This document shows, piece after piece, positions 35,843-44,578 of a stretch of 64,000 bases of DNA. The first letter of the stretch is position 1. Each line of letters begins with the position of its first letter. The stretch covers positions 1,903,899 to 1,967,898 of the forward strand of contig JAEPOK010000001.1 of NCBI GenBank assembly GCA_017642935.1. The letters are read 5' to 3'. The notes under the pieces are model-generated. The model was not told where the DNA came from. It searched no databases and was given only the letters and a program-made list of their open reading frames with translations. The stretch comes from Hyphomicrobiales bacterium. GTDB lineage: Bacteria > Pseudomonadota > Alphaproteobacteria > Rhizobiales > MH13. Made by a program: the position numbers and the translations under genes.

Positions 35843-36566
35843 GCATCACCTTTGATGTGGTGGTTTCAATGGTGCGGGGGCGATCGAGCGGCACCTTCAA
35901 ATCTTCAAGAATGGCGCCGGGGCGATCGGTCATCACGATCACGCGGTCGGCAAGCAACACTGCCTCGGCGATGGAGTGCGTGATGAAGAGCACCGTCTTC
36001 GGTCGCTCCTGCCAGATACGCAGAAGCTCAAACCCCATGTCTTCGCGGGTCAGCGCATCAAGCGCGGAAAACGGCTCATCCATCAGCAGAATATCGGGAT
36101 CCATGAGCAAGGCACGGGCGATGCCTACGCGCTGCTGCATGCCACCGGACAGTTCGTTCGGCAGCCGGCTCTCAAACCCTTCCAGCCCGACCATCTTCAC
36201 AAGATCGACGGCACGTTCGCGGTCCGCCTTAGCGACGAACCCACCGCGATGTTTCAGCGGGAAGAGCACATTGTCGATGGTGTTCGCCCAGGGCAGCAAA
36301 GTCGGTTTTTGGAACACGATACCGATATCATCGCGCGGATCAGTGACCGCTAGATCAAAGACCTTCACGCTGCCTGATGTCGGTTTCAGGAGGCCGGACG
36401 TCAGGCGCAGGAGCGTGGATTTCCCGCAGCCCGACGGTCCAAGCACCGCAACAAATTCATGCCGTGCGATGCTGGTGGAAACGCCGCGAAGCGCTTCAAG
36501 TGGACCGGTGTCCGTGGCGAACACTTGGCCGACATTTTCAAACGCGATCGCGGCGGTATTTGGCAT
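35793..36566 (-). CDS. ABC transporter ATP-binding protein, SsuB/TauB type
   Basis: A 257-aa ATPase: Walker A GPSGCGKST near residue 43, Q-loop FQKPTLLPW, signature LSGGMQQRVGIARALL near 140, Walker B ILLMDEPFSALD near 162 and switch FITHSIAEAV. It is 23 bp from the binding-protein gene and overlaps the permease gene. It energises the importer. Confidence 0.9.
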   Translation of the reverse strand: MPNTAAIAFENVGQVFATDTGPLEALRGVSTSIARHEFVAVLGPSGCGKSTLLRLTSGLLKPTSGSVKVFDLAVTDPRDDIGIVFQKPTLLPWANTIDNVLFPLKHRGGFVAKADRERAVDLVKMVGLEGFESRLPNELSGGMQQRVGIARALLMDPDILLMDEPFSALDALTREDMGFELLRIWQERPKTVLFITHSIAEAVLLADRVIVMTDRPGAILEDLKVPLDRPRTIETTTSKVMHEFAGYLRSLLLKRAA

Positions 36567-36589
36567 CTGGTCGTGCCTTCGTTCAACTA

Positions 36590-37588
36590 TCAGTTGGTGG
36601 GCATGAACGAGCGGTCGACGATCGTCTCCGGGTCGAGCGCCTCAGGGTCAAAACCCTGCGCGGCGGCAACACGTGCCCAGGTGGAGGCGAGACGACCCGG
36701 CTCGAAGACGCCCAGTCCATCGGCTTCGGTCACCTCATTGAAGACCAGCAACATGGCATCATTGACGCCGCCTTCGATGGAGGCGAGGTCAAGCTCAGGG
36801 ACCACAGACACAACGGCTGCGGCCGCTTCAGCCGGGTTTTCCGAGGCGAAGACAACCGAGCGCTGATACGCTTCCAGGAAGCGGCGAGCGACATCGGGGC
36901 GTTCGGCCAAGAATGTATCGTTGGCCATCACCGAGGCGGAGTAGAGGTCGAGGCCAGCGGTCGACCAAGGGATCACCACGATGTCCTTGCCAGCCTCTTC
37001 TGCCTGGGTGGTGTAGCGGGTAACATCAACAACCCAAGCGATGATTGCATCGGCCTGACCGGTCATAAGGGTCGGTCCAAGCGCACCAGGGTCCATCTTG
37101 TTGAGAACAATGTCCTCTTCCGTCATGCCCATGTCGGCCAGGATGAGTGGCAGATAAACGTTGGATGAGGTGAAAGGCGAGGTCGCGATGGTCATGCCGC
37201 GCACATCTTCAACCGTCTCAATCCCGTTGCCTTCAAGCGTGTAGAAGGCGTGTGGGCCCTGATTGAAGTAAGACATGACAGCCGTCACCGGCACATCTTC
37301 AGTCACTGCCGCCGCCATCAGCGCGCCAAGGCCTGCCGTGCCAATGTCGGAAATGCCGGTGGCCAATTTGGTGACAGCTTCGGAGGAACCGCGCCCCCCT
37401 TCGATGGTCACTTCGATACCGGCTTCCTCACAGAAGCCCTGTTCAATGCAGACATAAATGGGAGATTTGTCGCCGCCAGGCAGCCAATCCAACTGGAATG
37501 TCACCGCATCCAACGCCTGCGCTGATGTCGCGGTTGCCAATATGGTCATGCCGCCCAAAAGCGCGGCGGAGAGTGATTTAAGGTTCAT
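36590..37588 (-). CDS. ABC transporter substrate-binding protein (NMT1/THI5-like)
   Basis: A 332-aa periplasmic binding protein. The first 25 residues (MNLKSLSAALLGGM...TSAQA) are a Sec signal peptide cut after AQA. FQLDWLPGGDKSPIYVCIEQGF is the NMT1/THI5-like start, and two cysteines nearby (YVCIEQGFCEE) could form a disulfide. ATG 37588 has an AAAGGA site 8 nt upstream, and upstream frame extension is excluded by the signal peptide. The family binds hydroxymethylpyrimidine, nitrate, sulfonates and related small molecules. The company of purine-type deaminases suggests a nucleobase-like ligand. Confidence 0.85.
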   Translation of the reverse strand: MNLKSLSAALLGGMTILATATSAQALDAVTFQLDWLPGGDKSPIYVCIEQGFCEEAGIEVTIEGGRGSSEAVTKLATGISDIGTAGLGALMAAAVTEDVPVTAVMSYFNQGPHAFYTLEGNGIETVEDVRGMTIATSPFTSSNVYLPLILADMGMTEEDIVLNKMDPGALGPTLMTGQADAIIAWVVDVTRYTTQAEEAGKDIVVIPWSTAGLDLYSASVMANDTFLAERPDVARRFLEAYQRSVVFASENPAEAAAAVVSVVPELDLASIEGGVNDAMLLVFNEVTEADGLGVFEPGRLASTWARVAAAQGFDPEALDPETIVDRSFMPTN

Positions 37589-38046
37589 ATCATTTCCTTT
37601 CCCAGTCGCACACGCAGTGTGATCCGGCGCCACGCAATGTGTGGCACCGGCGGATCGACCGGATGACGGGGCTTTTCGCAGCATGCGCACGGATAAAGGC
37701 GCATCGATTAGCCGGGTGGGAGGAGAGAAGAAACAGCAAGCGGACTCGGCTCCATTGCCGCTTGGCCTGCGACCAAGCGTTGGGTTGGAAGGCCGAGCAA
37801 TGTCCCGATTTACAGCTCGTCTCTGGCGCATTTTTGCCCGCGAGCTGATCCACCTGACCGCTTCTACTCAATGATGATGAAACCACGGGCGCCGCCGCGC
37901 GCGCAGGTGTATCGGGCGCGTGAGCGCCTCAATAGCATTCAAAAGCTGTCGAACTTGCAGACACTTTGCCTGCTAAATAGGCATGCTACGTGAATGCCCA
38001 CATGCTAAGCAATTGCGATTGCAACACCCATGAGCTGAGTTAATCC
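37589..38046. promoter_or_regulatory. divergent intergenic region with inverted repeats
   Basis: About 460 bp between the importer operon (minus) and the deaminase gene (plus). It contains CACAC-GCA-GTGTG at 37609-37621, a 10-bp stem with one mismatch at 37624-37650 (CCGGCGCCAC...GTGGCACCGG) and GCAAT-TGCG-ATTGC at 38009-38022. The first two lie just upstream of the binding-protein ribosome site and can be operators or leader hairpins. The last lies before the deaminase start. No gene is seen here. Confidence 0.45.
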
Positions 38047-38538
38047 ATGCCAATTTCACCTGAACGCGATGAAGAACTGATCCGGCACACTATCGAACTA
38101 GCCAGGCAATCGCGCGCACGCGGCGACCACCCGTTTGCGGCACTGCTGGCTGATGCTGATGGCAAGATCTTGCTGGAGGCGATGAACACCTGCGGTACCA
38201 AGGGCGACGATACCGGTCACGCCGAGCGCAATCTGATGACCGAAGCCTCGATGACCTATGATACCGATTTCCTGCGCACATGCAGTATGTACACGAGCGC
38301 TGAACCCTGCGCGATGTGTGCGGGCTCGGTCTATTGGGCAGGCGTTGGCCGCGTGGTGCACGGCATGAGCGAACGCGCGCTGAAGGACCTTATCGGTCCC
38401 GATCCTGAAAACCTGACGATGGATCTGCCATGCAAGACTGTTCTCGACTCTGGCCAGCGCAAGGTCGATGTGGTCGGCCCGCTGCTTTCGGAGGAAAGCG
38501 CCGTGGTCCATGAAGGCTTCTGGGTGGGGAGCAAGTAA
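38047..38538 (+). CDS. cytidine-deaminase-fold nucleoside/guanine deaminase
   Basis: A 163-aa zinc deaminase of the GuaD/TadA-like branch. DHPFAALLAD near residue 25, the HAERN zinc motif (GHAERNLMTEAS) near 58 and the PCAMCAG zinc motif near 97 give the His and two Cys ligands and the catalytic Glu. It is distinct from the amidohydrolase-type deaminases nearby and provides an independent deamination step, most often guanine or an adenine-like base in this branch. It diverges from the importer operon and converges with the ALDH gene. Confidence 0.85.
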   Translation: MPISPERDEELIRHTIELARQSRARGDHPFAALLADADGKILLEAMNTCGTKGDDTGHAERNLMTEASMTYDTDFLRTCSMYTSAEPCAMCAGSVYWAGVGRVVHGMSERALKDLIGPDPENLTMDLPCKTVLDSGQRKVDVVGPLLSEESAVVHEGFWVGSK

Positions 38539-38547
38539 GCCAGGTTG

Positions 38548-40062
38548 TTATACGATGCTGCACACCGTCTTGGTCTGCAGATAATTGTCCAAGCCTTCGG
38601 CATTGTTCTCAACGCCCCAGCCGGACTCTTTCCAGCCACCTTTCGGTAGCTCCGGCGAGAAGTAGGAATGCCCGTTGATCCAAACCGTTCCCGCCTTGAT
38701 GGCAGCGGACAGTCGATGGGCGTCAGACAGGTTCTGCGTCCAGACGCTGGCCGCCAAGCCGTAGCGCGTGTCATTGGCTTGGCACACGACGTCATCGAGG
38801 TCATCAAAAGCGCTCACCGCCGCAACGGGGCCGAACACTTCCTCGCGCATCAAGGCGCTCTCAGCTCTCGGATTGGCGATGACGGCGGGGCGCACAAAGC
38901 TGTGGTGCGGGCCATCCAGCTCACCGCCAGTGACAATTGCTGCGCCGTCCTTGGCGGCACCGCTTACATAATCCGCGACCTTGGCGGCGTGGGCGGGGTG
39001 AATGAGCGGGCCCATTTGGGTGCCCTGATCAAGCCCATGCCCTAGCTGCATGCTCGTGGCCTTCTCCGCCAATCCGTTGACGAACCGATCAAAGATCGTA
39101 CGCGCGACATAGATCCGCGATCCGGAAACACAGACCTGCCCGCCATTGGCAAAAACCCCGCGCATGGCGCCGTCCAACGCCGCGTCCAGATCAGCATCCT
39201 CAAGAACGATGAAGGGCGACTTGCCGCCGAGCTCAAGCGTCAGTTTTTTCAAATTGCCCGCCGCTGCTTCGATCAATTTGCGGCCCGTCGCGGTTGAACC
39301 GGTGAAAGCGAGTTTATCGACATCAGGATGGTTGGCCAGGCGCGCTCCGACCTCATGGCCATAGCCGGTCACGATGTTCACGACGCCAGGTGGCACGCCA
39401 GCTTCCAGCAAGAGGTTGCCCAGGTAAAGCGCGGTCAGAGAGGTATCCTCCGCCGGTTTCAAGATCACTGAACACCCCGCCGCCAAGGCAGGGGCAAGCT
39501 TCATGGCGGCCATCAACAAAGGCGAGTTCCACGGCGTTATGGCCGCCACGACACCGACAGGTTCGCGTAGCGTGTGCGCTACCACCTGCTTGCCCGGTGG
39601 CTGATAGGTGATCGATGGTGTGATTGTCTGACCGGAAATCTTCGTGGCAAACCCCGCGAAATATCGGAACTGCTCAGCGCTCGCAGGTATCTCGGCAAAC
39701 CGGCTCGTGCCCCAAGTCTTGCCCTGATCCAAGGTCTCCAGTTCTGCAAGGGCATCGGCATGCTGGTCGATGAGTTCGCCGATCTTCCACAGCATCTTGC
39801 CACGCGCCGACGGCGTTAGGCTCCGCCAGCGCCCATCTTCAAAAGCGTTTCGGGCGCTTGCCACCGCCTTGTCGGCGTCCACGGCGGATGCTTTTGCGAG
39901 ATTGGCCAGCGGGTTTAGTGTCGCCGGATCGCAGGTCGCAAAGGTATCGCCACCGGTCGCATCGGTCCACGCGCCATCAATGAGCAACTGCTTGGCACCC
40001 TTTGCAAGAAAGGCCTTGGCCTCTTCGGTATCGGCCGTGGTGCGGGTGAAATGTATGGTCAT
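38548..40062 (-). CDS. NAD(P)-dependent aldehyde dehydrogenase
   Basis: A 504-aa ALDH superfamily enzyme. ITPWNSPLLMAAMKLAPALAAG near residue 165, FTGSTATGRKL near 240, the catalytic Glu in LELGGKSPF near 267 and the nucleophile Cys in NGGQVCVSGSR near 300 are all intact. It is the last gene of the nine-gene overlapping operon and would oxidise an aldehyde released by the oxygenases or the GMC enzyme to the acid. The name betaine/aminobutyraldehyde dehydrogenase is common for such sequences, but the substrate here is set by context, not homology. Confidence 0.9.
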   Translation of the reverse strand: MTIHFTRTTADTEEAKAFLAKGAKQLLIDGAWTDATGGDTFATCDPATLNPLANLAKASAVDADKAVASARNAFEDGRWRSLTPSARGKMLWKIGELIDQHADALAELETLDQGKTWGTSRFAEIPASAEQFRYFAGFATKISGQTITPSITYQPPGKQVVAHTLREPVGVVAAITPWNSPLLMAAMKLAPALAAGCSVILKPAEDTSLTALYLGNLLLEAGVPPGVVNIVTGYGHEVGARLANHPDVDKLAFTGSTATGRKLIEAAAGNLKKLTLELGGKSPFIVLEDADLDAALDGAMRGVFANGGQVCVSGSRIYVARTIFDRFVNGLAEKATSMQLGHGLDQGTQMGPLIHPAHAAKVADYVSGAAKDGAAIVTGGELDGPHHSFVRPAVIANPRAESALMREEVFGPVAAVSAFDDLDDVVCQANDTRYGLAASVWTQNLSDAHRLSAAIKAGTVWINGHSYFSPELPKGGWKESGWGVENNAEGLDNYLQTKTVCSIV

Positions 40063-40580
40063 GCGGTTTGGCCAGTCTCACCGTGAGCAGCACGTACCCG
40101 CGCCGTCGCATTCAGAGCGCCTCGCACGATGGAATGGTAGCCGGTGCAGCGACAGATGTTTCCCTCAAGCGCCGCAATCACGGCGTCATCATCGGCAGTA
40201 GGATTGACCGACAAGAACGACACCAGCGCCACCACGAACCCCGGCGCACAGTAACCGCACTGGAACGCCGACTCTTCGCGCAGGCCCGCTTTCACATGGG
40301 CGGCCACCGTCACACGATCGATACCTTCGATGGTGGTCACGGTTTTGCCGTCCACCTGCCAGGCGAAGAGCAGGCAGGCGTTTTGCGCAACGCCATCGAC
40401 GAGCACGCTACAGGCTCCGCATCGACCGATGGAGCAGCCGATCTTGGTGCCGGTCAAAAACAGTTTTTCCCGCAGCAGATCGGCGAGGCGCATTTCGGCG
40501 CCCATGCTCTCTGTGACGGTCGCGCCATTCAGCGTGAAGGACAGTGTGAGCGTATCGAGGGTCGGTCGGTCGAGCATCAC
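40059..40580 (-). CDS. 2Fe-2S subunit of molybdenum hydroxylase (CoxS/XdhA type)
   Basis: A 173-aa two-cluster ferredoxin subunit. The N-terminal plant-type cluster is GCSIGRCGACSV with a fourth Cys in NACLLF, and the C-terminal cluster is QCGYCAPGF...EGNICRCTGYHSI. It transfers electrons between the molybdenum centre and FAD of the following subunit. It overlaps both neighbours by four bases, so the three-domain hydroxylase is translated as a unit. Confidence 0.9.
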   Translation of the reverse strand: MMLDRPTLDTLTLSFTLNGATVTESMGAEMRLADLLREKLFLTGTKIGCSIGRCGACSVLVDGVAQNACLLFAWQVDGKTVTTIEGIDRVTVAAHVKAGLREESAFQCGYCAPGFVVALVSFLSVNPTADDDAVIAALEGNICRCTGYHSIVRGALNATARVRAAHGETGQTA

Positions 40581-43500
40581 GTCTCCATCAGGTTAAGAAG
40601 TGTCTCGGGCGACAGCGGCAGATGGTTCGGCCACACGGCATCAGCCCGCAGGCTCAACGCGCGGGCAACTGCGTTGCCGATGGCAGGTGCGGACCCTGTT
40701 ATGCCAAGCTCGCCGACGCCGCGCGGGCCGTAAGGATCGCTCTCGTCCAACTCATCCAGCGCGTAGGTTGGCATGCATTTCGGCCGGTCCGCCATGGAAG
40801 GCATGATGTAAGTGTCGAAGTTACCGGTGACGGCGCGGCCGCCCTCGATCAAAACATGCTCGGTCAGTGTCATGCCCATGCCCTGGCTAGCGGCGCCCTC
40901 CATCTGCCCAAGGTAAGACGCAACGTCGAGCACGGGGCCGGAGGCCGAATGCTGGGCCATATCGAGCACGCTCACCATGCCGGTGATGCGATCCACCGCA
41001 ACGCGCGCCAACGTGACGCCTGAGATGAACAGAAAGCGTGCATTGCCTTCGGCGTAGTCGGATTTGGGGTAGGCGCAGAACTGGCGTTCAACCGGCCTCT
41101 CGTCGGGCGTCATTTGGTCTGCCAGTTCGCCAAAGGTAATCAGCGGCTCACCAGAGTTGGAGCCAGTCTCGCCAACGCCACCAGGCACCAGCATTAGCTG
41201 GTCGGGCGTGCGTTGCAGATCTGCCGCAGCGCCTTGCAACAAGGCTTGCCTGAAGCCAGGCGCCGTCAGTTGGGCGCCTTTCCACACGATGTACGTGCCG
41301 CGCGAGGCGGTGGTGGAGCCACTGTCAGGTGTTGAGCGCGTATCACCATAGACCACCCGGACATCGTCGCGCGCCACGCCAAGCACGTTGGACACCGCCG
41401 AGGCAACTGCCGGAACCAGGCCTTGGCCCATCTCATCCAGGCCGTAGCGCGCCTCGATCTTACCATCGGCAGCGAGCGCCAGTTCGATCTCGCCCTCGTC
41501 CTCGGGCAACGTGCCAAGCCCATTGCCCTGGTAGCAAAGCGCCATGCCGGTCCCGACCCAGCGTTGCCCATCCGCTGACAGGCCCTGCGGCAGGGTCCAA
41601 AGCGGGCTTGCCGACGCGCTGTCGAGCATGGCGGATAGTCGCTCCGTCGGTGCTACCTTTTGACCCAAATACCCAGGCATGCCCGGCTGGCGGATGTTGC
41701 GCCGGCGCATGGTCACGGCGTCGATGCCCACCATCTGGGCCAGCCGCTCGATCTGGCTTTCCACCGCAAACGTCATCTCATTACAGCCGAAGCCACGAAA
41801 CGCGCCGCAGGTGCCATTGTTGGTCGCAACCAGCCGTCCGCGCGCGTCGATGTTGGGCACGATGTAGGGACCGCAGGCGTGCTCCATGGCGGTTTCGATC
41901 ACGCCTAGGCTGAGGCTCGCATAGGCTCCGCCATCCGCGATGGCATCCACCTGCTGAGCGAGGAGTATGCCGCTTTCATCGCAGGCGGTCTTCATACGTA
42001 TCTGAAAGGCGTTGCGCTTGGTGCCAGCTTTCACCGACTCTGCGCGCGAGAGCTGCAGCCGCACCGGGCGGTTGGCCTTTATGGCGAGCAGCGCCAGTGC
42101 AGGCTGGACCGTCAACTCGTCCTTTCCGCCGAATCCGCCGCCGATGGGGGACGTGACAACCTCGATCTTGTCTTCAGGCAGGTGCAGGATACGCGATAGC
42201 TGTGTGCGATCGCGCCCACCGTGCTGGCCGCCCACACGCACCAGGATCCCACCCTCATCAGTCGGCTCGACAACGCCGCCCTCGGTTTCCATAAAGCCAT
42301 GCATTTGCCGCGGCGTGATGTAGAGGTCTTCAACAATGTGGGTCGCGCTGGCGAACGCCGCATCGACATCGCCGACCTTGTGTTCGACGGTCTTTCGGAG
42401 ATTGCCGCCCTCATGCAGCACCGGCGCATCCGGCGTCAAAGCCAGGATCGGGTCGCTGACTATTGGCAGCGGCTCGTAGTCGACCTCGATCAAATCAAGT
42501 GCCGTCTTGGCGATGTCCTTTGTATCCGCGGCGACGGCGACGATCGGATCGCCCTCATAGCGGACCACGTCGCTGCAAAGCGCGGGCTGATCCTGAATGA
42601 CGATGCCAAAAGCATTCAACCCCGGAATGTCCTTGTGGGTCACCACGGCGTGGACGCCAGGCAGGGCCTCAGCCTTGCTTGTGTCGATGGAGATCAGTTT
42701 GGCATGTGGGTGTGGCGCGCGCAGGATCGCGCCAACCAACATCTCAGTGCTGCGCGCGTCGGTGAGGAAGACCGGCGCGCCGTTGAGCTTATCATCCAAG
42801 TCTGCGCGGATATGCCAATCGCCGTTAGCAGCCTCACGCGAAAGCACACGCTCGCCCTGCGGGGCCGAGACTGGTGTCGGCAATCGAGCTACTGTTTGTG
42901 TGGTCGGCATCGGCAGACCACGGAGCCCTGCAACAAGGGCTGCTGCGCCAACGCGTTTGCGGTAGGCACCAGTGCGCAGCGCATCATCAGGTGCCTGGAT
43001 AGCTTGCGCGATCTTGGACGGATCGACGTCGGCACTCGTCCTGCCAGTTAGCAGCTGTTCGATGGCGACTAGCTGTTGGGGAGGTGTCGTGCCGGATCCT
43101 GCGGCCAGGCGCAGATCGGCGAAAACACTATCCTGCTGCATCCAGACACCGGCAACGGCGATAACGCCCGGAGTGAAGGCGGCACGCAGCCCGGCCTTGT
43201 GCCACAGCCAATGCGGCGATGTTTGCTTGGGAACGTGTACGGCCGCGATGAGTGGATCGCCGCGATTGGCCAAAAAGTCTGCCAAGGGTTGGGTACGTTC
43301 ACCCCCCTCGCCTACCAGAACCACCTGCGCATCGAGTGCCAGCAGAGCGGGCAACAGGCAACCGACGCCCCAACCGATCTGTCCCCCAAGCGTGCCCATG
43401 GTGCGCACTGATGCCCCGGCCACATCACGCGTCGCGCGGGCCAGCAGCGGCAGATGCTCGGCGATGAGAGCGTTCTGTATCAGCGCTGCAAGGGGCGTTA

Positions 43501-43705
43501 GCGCACCGATGTGGATCGCGTCGGCTTGTTCGCTCACGCCGGTCAGCTCGGAAAGTCTAGATACGTCAACCAGCGTTTTCGGCTTCTTTGCCCCCGCTTC
43601 CCAGGTCAGTTGCAGCGCTGTCCCGCCGGCGATGGCTCTGGCACCGGGCTCGGCCAGAGCTTCGACGGCATCGCTTAAGGACAAGGGCCGAACGATTTGC
43701 ATCAA
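40577..43705 (-). CDS. molybdenum hydroxylase, fused FAD and Mo-cofactor subunits
   Basis: A 1042-aa fusion. Residues 1-270 are a CoxM-type FAD-binding subunit (AIAGGTALQL near residue 21, GASVRTMGTLGGQIGWGVGC near 95). Residues 290-1042 are a CoxL/XdhB-type molybdopterin subunit, with IGGGFGGKDE and GGQHGGRDR-type substrate-channel loops, GTCGAFRGFGCNEMTF, and the catalytic Glu near the end in GPRGVGELGITGSAPAIGNAV. Separate subunits are usual, so the FAD-Mo order in one chain is uncommon. Hydroxylation of an electron-poor heterocycle carbon, as by xanthine or nicotinate dehydrogenases, is the expected chemistry. Confidence 0.85.
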   Translation of the reverse strand: MMQIVRPLSLSDAVEALAEPGARAIAGGTALQLTWEAGAKKPKTLVDVSRLSELTGVSEQADAIHIGALTPLAALIQNALIAEHLPLLARATRDVAGASVRTMGTLGGQIGWGVGCLLPALLALDAQVVLVGEGGERTQPLADFLANRGDPLIAAVHVPKQTSPHWLWHKAGLRAAFTPGVIAVAGVWMQQDSVFADLRLAAGSGTTPPQQLVAIEQLLTGRTSADVDPSKIAQAIQAPDDALRTGAYRKRVGAAALVAGLRGLPMPTTQTVARLPTPVSAPQGERVLSREAANGDWHIRADLDDKLNGAPVFLTDARSTEMLVGAILRAPHPHAKLISIDTSKAEALPGVHAVVTHKDIPGLNAFGIVIQDQPALCSDVVRYEGDPIVAVAADTKDIAKTALDLIEVDYEPLPIVSDPILALTPDAPVLHEGGNLRKTVEHKVGDVDAAFASATHIVEDLYITPRQMHGFMETEGGVVEPTDEGGILVRVGGQHGGRDRTQLSRILHLPEDKIEVVTSPIGGGFGGKDELTVQPALALLAIKANRPVRLQLSRAESVKAGTKRNAFQIRMKTACDESGILLAQQVDAIADGGAYASLSLGVIETAMEHACGPYIVPNIDARGRLVATNNGTCGAFRGFGCNEMTFAVESQIERLAQMVGIDAVTMRRRNIRQPGMPGYLGQKVAPTERLSAMLDSASASPLWTLPQGLSADGQRWVGTGMALCYQGNGLGTLPEDEGEIELALAADGKIEARYGLDEMGQGLVPAVASAVSNVLGVARDDVRVVYGDTRSTPDSGSTTASRGTYIVWKGAQLTAPGFRQALLQGAAADLQRTPDQLMLVPGGVGETGSNSGEPLITFGELADQMTPDERPVERQFCAYPKSDYAEGNARFLFISGVTLARVAVDRITGMVSVLDMAQHSASGPVLDVASYLGQMEGAASQGMGMTLTEHVLIEGGRAVTGNFDTYIMPSMADRPKCMPTYALDELDESDPYGPRGVGELGITGSAPAIGNAVARALSLRADAVWPNHLPLSPETLLNLMET

Positions 43706-44571
43706 GCAGCTACCTTCGGCTCGCTGGTGGTGCCGTAGGTCAGACCCTTTTCCTTCAGCCAGCGACGATATGCGACGGACGACCCATCGGCGCGGGTGGG
43801 TATCTCATCCTGCGCATGCAGTGGCAAAAGGATCGGGCGCTGGTTCTCCACGATGATCTTGTCTTGCGCAAAGATCACCTGTTCGAACTTCAACAGTGCG
43901 GTGTGGCTGCTATCGGGATCGACGAGATACATGACCGGGATCGCCCGGCAAAAATCTTCTTCCATCGGCTGTATGAAGGCGGCAATGGCGTCCAAACGCG
44001 ACGGGTCCGAGGGGCTAACGCGGTAGAGCATAACCGTGAACGGCGTCGGCACGCGATAGGTCAGTTGCGCAAATGCGCCCTCGCTTCCCGCGGTCACCTG
44101 AGGCTGAAAGAAAGTGCAGTTGGTGGCCCAGACCTCATCGACATCGCGGCGGATTTCGAACTCGTATTTGGGTACGTCGGTGTGCGGTTCCGACCCCAAA
44201 ATGTCGGTATGCACGAACGGGAAATGCGCCATATCGAGGAAATTCTCCACGATCCGCAAACCGGATGCGCGCAGGTTGAACCAGCCGCAGGGGACATAGC
44301 GGCGATTGGGCTCTTCGCTCTCGACAATATCGAAGATCGGCGCGCTGGGCTGTCCAAGCGTGGTCCAGAGACAGCCGAATTTTTCCTGTACCGGTAGCTT
44401 GGTGCCATACCCATCGGCCTGCACCTCAAACGCTTCGACACATTCCTCTGTGTCGCGCAGAACAATGTCCTGGCCAAGCAGACGGGTACGATAGGGCTTG
44501 CTCGTAACCTCGTCGCGCGAGGCCACGGCGTACCATTGGTTCAGCGCAACAGGATCGTTCGTTTTGGCCAT
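43702..44571 (-). CDS. Rieske-type oxygenase lacking its Rieske centre (NdmC-like)
   Basis: About 289 aa. The start, ALNQWYAVASRDEVTSKPY...LLGQDIVLRDTE, is that of a Rieske non-haem iron oxygenase. The CxH and CxxH cluster motifs that should follow are absent, and the text jumps from VEAFEV to KFGCLWTTLGQP. The mononuclear iron site is kept: NFLDMAHFPFVH has bridging Asp113 and ligands His116 and His121, and FAQDKIIVENQRP supplies the third ligand Asp. ATG 44571 is preceded by AGGGAG. NdmC of caffeine-degrading Pseudomonas has this same construction and borrows an external Rieske domain. The partner here is probably the 48179-48742 product. N-dealkylation or hydroxylation is inferred. Confidence 0.8.
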   Translation of the reverse strand: MAKTNDPVALNQWYAVASRDEVTSKPYRTRLLGQDIVLRDTEECVEAFEVQADGYGTKLPVQEKFGCLWTTLGQPSAPIFDIVESEEPNRRYVPCGWFNLRASGLRIVENFLDMAHFPFVHTDILGSEPHTDVPKYEFEIRRDVDEVWATNCTFFQPQVTAGSEGAFAQLTYRVPTPFTVMLYRVSPSDPSRLDAIAAFIQPMEEDFCRAIPVMYLVDPDSSHTALLKFEQVIFAQDKIIVENQRPILLPLHAQDEIPTRADGSSVAYRRWLKEKGLTYGTTSEPKVAA

Positions 44572-44578
44572 CGGCTCC

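Noticed and set aside
37821..37836. Second sigma54-type promoter before the deaminase gene
   Set aside because: TGGCGCATTTTTGC has GG-N9-GC spacing, one base short of the required ten, and lies over 200 bp from the start.
43702..44571. Rieske centre lost by frameshift
   Set aside because: The frame is open through the point of loss and the catalytic part continues in frame with intact iron ligands. A designed split with a separate Rieske gene fits better.
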